A stretch of 64,000 nucleotides of DNA from Chitinophaga caeni (GTDB taxonomy: Bacteria > Bacteroidota > Bacteroidia > Chitinophagales > Chitinophagaceae), in the NCBI RefSeq assembly GCF_002557795.1, contig NZ_CP023777.1, positions 1,240,001-1,304,000 on the forward strand, written 5' to 3'. The notes beneath the pieces were generated by a model. The model was not told where the DNA came from, did no database searches, and saw only the letters and a program-made list of their open reading frames with translations. Positions 60,897 to 64,000 of this stretch are shown here, piece by piece (positions within the stretch are counted from its first letter, which is position 1; each line of letters opens with the position of its first letter). The translations under genes were made by a program, and so were the position numbers.

Positions 60897-62336
60897 ATGG
60901 TTCAAGAGAAAAACAACACCGGGGGGCAATCCCGTCGCAACTTCTTAAAGAGTGGCGCAATGGCTGCAGCCGGTTTTATGATCGTTCCACGTCATGTACT
61001 AGGCGGTAAGGGATACACAGCACCTAGTGATAGATTGATCGTTGCTGGTATTGGAGTTGGTGGTAAAGGTGAAAGCGATATTCACGAGTTTTCTAAAGGG
61101 AAAGCCGACATCGCTTTCCTATGTGATGTAGATGAAAAAAGGGCTGCTACTTCTGTTAAACGTTTCCCTAAAGCGAAGTTTTACAAGGACTTCCGTGAAA
61201 TGTTAGACAAGGAACATAAAAACTTCGATGCTGTATCCGTATCAACACCGGATCATAACCACGCCATCCAAGCTATGGCCGCAATGCAATTGGGCAAGCA
61301 CGTATATGTTCAAAAACCTTTGACACATGATATTTACGAGGCCCGTAAATTAACCGAAGCTGCCAAGAAATATAAAGTTGTTACCCAGATGGGTAACCAA
61401 GGCTCTTCTGGTGATGGTGTGCGCCAATTGATGGATTGGTACAGGGCAGGAATTGTCGGTGATGTACATACAGTGCACGTTTGGACTAACCGCCCCGTTT
61501 GGCCGCAAGGTATTCCTTGGAGTGACCAAAAGGCGGAAGTGCCTAAGACCTTAGATTGGAATCTTTGGTTAGGTACGGCTCCATATACCGATTATGTTGA
61601 AAAGCTAGTACCATTTAACTGGCGCGGCTGGTGGGAGTACGGTACAGGTGCGCTAGGAGATATGGGTTGTCACTTGATCGAACCTCCTTTCCGCGTATTG
61701 GGCTTAGGTTATCCTAGTGATGTTGAATGTAGTGTCGGTAGCGTATATGTGGATGAATTTAAACGTGGATATTTCCCTAAGAGCTGTCCTCCTTCTTCTC
61801 ACGTAACGATGACCTTCAAAACGCCTAAGGGTGATGTGAAAATGCACTGGATGGATGGTGGTATTCAACCTACCCGTCCTGAAGAACTCGGTCCGAACGA
61901 AGTAATGGGTGATGGTGGTAACGGTGTGATCTTTGAAGGTTCTAAAGGTAAGATGATGTGCGGAACTTATGGTATCAATCCGCAGTTATTACCTACCTCC
62001 CGCACGGCCGGAACAAAAGTTCCACAAACGATTGACCGTGTACCGGAAGGGCACTACTTACAGTGGGTAAATGCTTGTATCGCTGGTTACGGTAAGAATG
62101 AATTAAGTTCTCCATTCGAGATTGCCGGTCCGTTGACCGAAACCATCCTGATGGGTAACTTGGCAATCCGCAGCTTCGATATTCAGAAACCCCGTGCTGA
62201 CGGTAGGGGATTTGATTATCCGGGTCGTTATATCAAGTTGTTGTGGGATGGTCAGGATATGAAGATTACCAACTTCGATGATGCGAATCAGTTTGTAAAA
62301 CGTACTTACCGCCAAGGTTGGACTTTGGGTGCGTAG
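60897..62336 (+). CDS. Gfo/Idh/MocA family oxidoreductase with Tat signal
   Basis: The protein is 479 residues from the ATG at 60897; one at 60804 would add a hydrophobic stretch before the Tat motif and is unlikely. The signal is SRRNFLKSGAMAAAGFMIVP, a twin-arginine leader. The NAD domain has LIVAGIGVGGKGESDI and the signature VYVQKPLTHDIYEARKLTEA. The sheet domain contains WWEYGTGALGDMGCHLIEPPFRVLG with the usual D-x-x-x-H pair and a C-terminal RTYRQGW. It belongs to the same broad class as the gene at 40.5-41.8 kb but to a different subgroup (KPL in place of KPV). Confidence 0.92.
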   Translation: MVQEKNNTGGQSRRNFLKSGAMAAAGFMIVPRHVLGGKGYTAPSDRLIVAGIGVGGKGESDIHEFSKGKADIAFLCDVDEKRAATSVKRFPKAKFYKDFREMLDKEHKNFDAVSVSTPDHNHAIQAMAAMQLGKHVYVQKPLTHDIYEARKLTEAAKKYKVVTQMGNQGSSGDGVRQLMDWYRAGIVGDVHTVHVWTNRPVWPQGIPWSDQKAEVPKTLDWNLWLGTAPYTDYVEKLVPFNWRGWWEYGTGALGDMGCHLIEPPFRVLGLGYPSDVECSVGSVYVDEFKRGYFPKSCPPSSHVTMTFKTPKGDVKMHWMDGGIQPTRPEELGPNEVMGDGGNGVIFEGSKGKMMCGTYGINPQLLPTSRTAGTKVPQTIDRVPEGHYLQWVNACIAGYGKNELSSPFEIAGPLTETILMGNLAIRSFDIQKPRADGRGFDYPGRYIKLLWDGQDMKITNFDDANQFVKRTYRQGWTLGA

Positions 62337-62364
62337 GAATGTTTTTTGAAGATATAATTTTGGG

Positions 62365-62397
62365 AATGGCCTCCGGTTGGGGGCCATTTTTGTTTTG
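62365..62397 (+). terminator. Terminator of the Gfo/Idh/MocA gene
   Basis: AATGGCC, ten bases, GGCCATT, then TTTGTTTT, 29 bases after the stop. Confidence 0.7.
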
Positions 62398-62427
62398 CTA
62401 GTGCCGGATTATGGGGGCCGGATATGT

Positions 62428-62451
62428 GGGGGCCGGTCGCGACCGGCCCCC
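62428..62451. repeat. 24-bp perfect GC-rich palindrome
   Basis: GGGGGCCGGTCG followed by its exact reverse complement. GGGGGCCGG also occurs once just upstream (62413-62421). It lies between two convergent terminators and lacks a T-run, so it is not needed for termination. It resembles a REP-type hairpin and shares the TCGCGA centre with the palindrome at 35606-35627. Confidence 0.75.
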
Positions 62452-62457
62452 TGGCAG

Positions 62458-62510
62458 GGAGGCATAAAAAAATAGGCTGGGTTTTACCCAGCCTATTTTT
62501 TTATGCCTCC
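62458..62510 (-). terminator. Terminator of typA, stem overlapping the stop codon
   Basis: A perfect 25-bp inverted repeat (GGAGGCATAA... with a TTT loop at 62483-62485) whose right arm includes the last three codons and stop of typA. Inner stem AGGCTGGGT/ACCCAGCCT followed on both strands by a T-run within the outer stem gives a bidirectional terminator. Confidence 0.85.
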
Positions 62511-64000
62511 GATTTCATCATTTTCTGTTGTTTCTTCCTTTCTTCCTCATCCAACAACACCTTACGCATACGGATATGGTTCGGTGTTACTTCGATACAT
62601 TCATCGTGTTGAATGTATTCCATACATTCCTCCAGTGTCATCAATGTTTTAGGAGCGATGTTGGTAGCTGCATCGGAACCGCTGGCGCGCATGTTGGTCA
62701 GTTTTTTACCCTCGTTAGGGTTTACAACCAAGTCGCCGGGCTTATTGTTTTCCCCGATGATCATACCTTTATATACTTCTTCTCCCGGATCAACGAAGAA
62801 GAAACCCCTGTCTTGTAATTTATCAAGGGAGTAACCGGTAGTTGTACCTGCTTCTTTCGCGATCAATACGCCGTTGTTACGACCGGGGATGTTACCTTTC
62901 CATGGTTTGTAATCTAAGAAACGGTGTGCCATTACAGCTTCGCCGGCAGTTGCTGTCAACATTTGCGTACGCAAACCGATCAAGCCGCGGGAAGGAATTT
63001 CAAATTCCAGGTGCTGCATTTCGCCTTTCGTTTCCATGATCAACATTTCACCTTTACGGCGAGTCACGAGGTCAATTACTTTACTGGCAAATTCTTGCGG
63101 AACGTCAACTACCAAGGTTTCATAAGGCTCACATTTCTTACCGTCGATCGTTTTCAGGATTACTTGCGGCTGACCAACTGTTAATTCGTAACCTTCGCGG
63201 CGCATGGTTTCTACCAATACTCCCAGGTGAAGGATACCGCGACCATATACTAAGAAGCTATCAGCGCTGTCTGTATCAACTACACGTAAAGCCAGGTTTT
63301 TTTCCAGCTCTTTGGTCAAGCGGTCACGGATGTGACGGGAAGTAACGAATTTACCATCCTTACCGAAGAAAGGAGAGTTGTTGATGCTGAACATCATATT
63401 CATCGTAGGTTCGTCTACGCTGATTACTGGCAATGCTTCAGGGTTTTCGAAATCAGCGATGGTATCACCGATACCGAAATCCTCGATACCAACAACAGCA
63501 CAGATATCACCTGCTACCACTTCAGCCACTTTCTTTTTACCTAATGCTTCGAAAATATATAGTTCGCGAACGCGGGTTTTAACGATTGTACCATCGGCTT
63601 TGATCAAAGAAATCGGTTGGTTTTCTTTGATAGTACCGCGGGCAACCCTACCAATGGCGATACGGCCAAGGAAGGTAGAATAATCGAGGGAAGTGATTTG
63701 CATTTGCAAAGTTCCTTCTTCAATAGTTGGCTCCGGTACATGTTTTAATATACCTTCCAACAGGGGAATAATATCTTCTGAAGGCGTTAATGAATCATTG
63801 AACCAACCGTTTTTACCGGAACCGTAGTAAGTTGGGAAGTCCAATTGTTCCTCGGTAGCATCCAGGTTGAAGAATAATTCAAATACGGCATCATGTACCT
63901 CGTCGGGGCGGCAATTCGGTTTATCAACCTTGTTGATTACCACGATCGGTTTCAGGTTTAACTGTAAAGCCTTTTGTAATACGAAGCGGGTTTGCGGCAT
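62501..64000 (-). CDS. typA: Translational GTPase TypA/BipA, C-terminal part
   Basis: The frame runs off the right edge, so the N-terminal part of the GTPase domain (P-loop, switches) is missing. The first visible residues are MPQTRFVLQKALQLNLKPIV and the G4 motif VVINKVDKP. Domain II (SLDYSTFLGRIAIGRVARG), the EF-G-like domain III, and the C-terminal BipA-specific region (GYSLDKLQDRGFFFVDPGEE, LTNMRASGSDAATNI, and the end MRKVLLDEEERKKQQK) follow. TypA is a ribosome-binding GTPase needed under stress and for 50S assembly. The internal Met at the window edge is not the start. Confidence 0.96.
   Translation of the reverse strand: MPQTRFVLQKALQLNLKPIVVINKVDKPNCRPDEVHDAVFELFFNLDATEEQLDFPTYYGSGKNGWFNDSLTPSEDIIPLLEGILKHVPEPTIEEGTLQMQITSLDYSTFLGRIAIGRVARGTIKENQPISLIKADGTIVKTRVRELYIFEALGKKKVAEVVAGDICAVVGIEDFGIGDTIADFENPEALPVISVDEPTMNMMFSINNSPFFGKDGKFVTSRHIRDRLTKELEKNLALRVVDTDSADSFLVYGRGILHLGVLVETMRREGYELTVGQPQVILKTIDGKKCEPYETLVVDVPQEFASKVIDLVTRRKGEMLIMETKGEMQHLEFEIPSRGLIGLRTQMLTATAGEAVMAHRFLDYKPWKGNIPGRNNGVLIAKEAGTTTGYSLDKLQDRGFFFVDPGEEVYKGMIIGENNKPGDLVVNPNEGKKLTNMRASGSDAATNIAPKTLMTLEECMEYIQHDECIEVTPNHIRMRKVLLDEEERKKQQKMMKSEA

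Overview
The window looks like a chromosomal segment of a member of the Bacteroidota, most likely Chitinophagaceae or a close relative. The reasons are the protein families present (DUF2480, DUF4836, DUF2891, DUF3472/DUF5077, GLPGLI-like and PNGase F-like secreted proteins, GHL10 glycoside hydrolase, Bacteroidota-type arginase-like protein), the many short lipoproteins, the near absence of Shine-Dalgarno sequences, and -7 boxes of the TAnnTTTG type close to start codons. The genus cannot be fixed from the sequence alone. No rRNA, tRNA, prophage, CRISPR array or defence island is visible.

1-12.8 kb: the end of a periplasmic PPIase/chaperone gene, DUF2480, a 335-bp MITE-like element with terminal inverted repeats and a 9-bp target duplication, a CorA transporter, secreted DUF5077/DUF3472, VOC, RlpA-like, SRPBCC and GNAT proteins, and a LysR regulator divergent from a lipoprotein of the DJ-1/PfpI family. 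A lipase and a YpfJ-type zinc peptidase follow. 12.8-18.8 kb: the gltBD glutamate synthase operon, preceded by clustered ATGCAA palindromes. 19-34 kb: GHL10 hydrolase, methylglyoxal synthase, Nfu, a PNGase F-like protein, a pnuC/NadR-kinase NAD-salvage pair, MtgA, a Sua5/YrdC protein, a C1 peptidase, DNA polymerase I, an ArsC/Spx-like protein, a glycosyltransferase and a 40-residue lipoprotein.

34-40 kb: an arginase-like protein with a degenerate metal site, then a tandem array of 45-46-bp repeats ending in a 22-bp perfect palindrome directly upstream of a RAYT (REP-associated Y1 transposase). After these come DUF2891, a FAD reductase, YbaB and PBP4. 40-46 kb: a carbohydrate-type cluster of Tat-signal Gfo/Idh/MocA oxidoreductase, SUMF1-like protein, TIM-barrel isomerase, SGNH hydrolase, esterase and Dabb protein. 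46-49 kb: an ABC ATPase/permease pair whose whole upstream region is repetitive: about eight 40-bp units, then two 246-bp BIME-like units bordered by inverted REP-type hairpins.

49-64 kb: DUF4836 lipoprotein, YciI, SRPBCC, MsrB, MutL, a gluconokinase divergent from a GMC dehydrogenase (with a ferredoxin-like Cys cluster) plus its Tat/lipoprotein small subunit, a POT peptide transporter, a second Tat-signal Gfo/Idh/MocA oxidoreductase, and the C-terminal three quarters of TypA/BipA.

The most unusual material is non-coding. Three kinds of structured repeat (RAYT-linked array, 40-bp array, BIME-like duplication) and one MITE sit in gaps between ordinary housekeeping genes. No complete new enzymatic system could be demonstrated.
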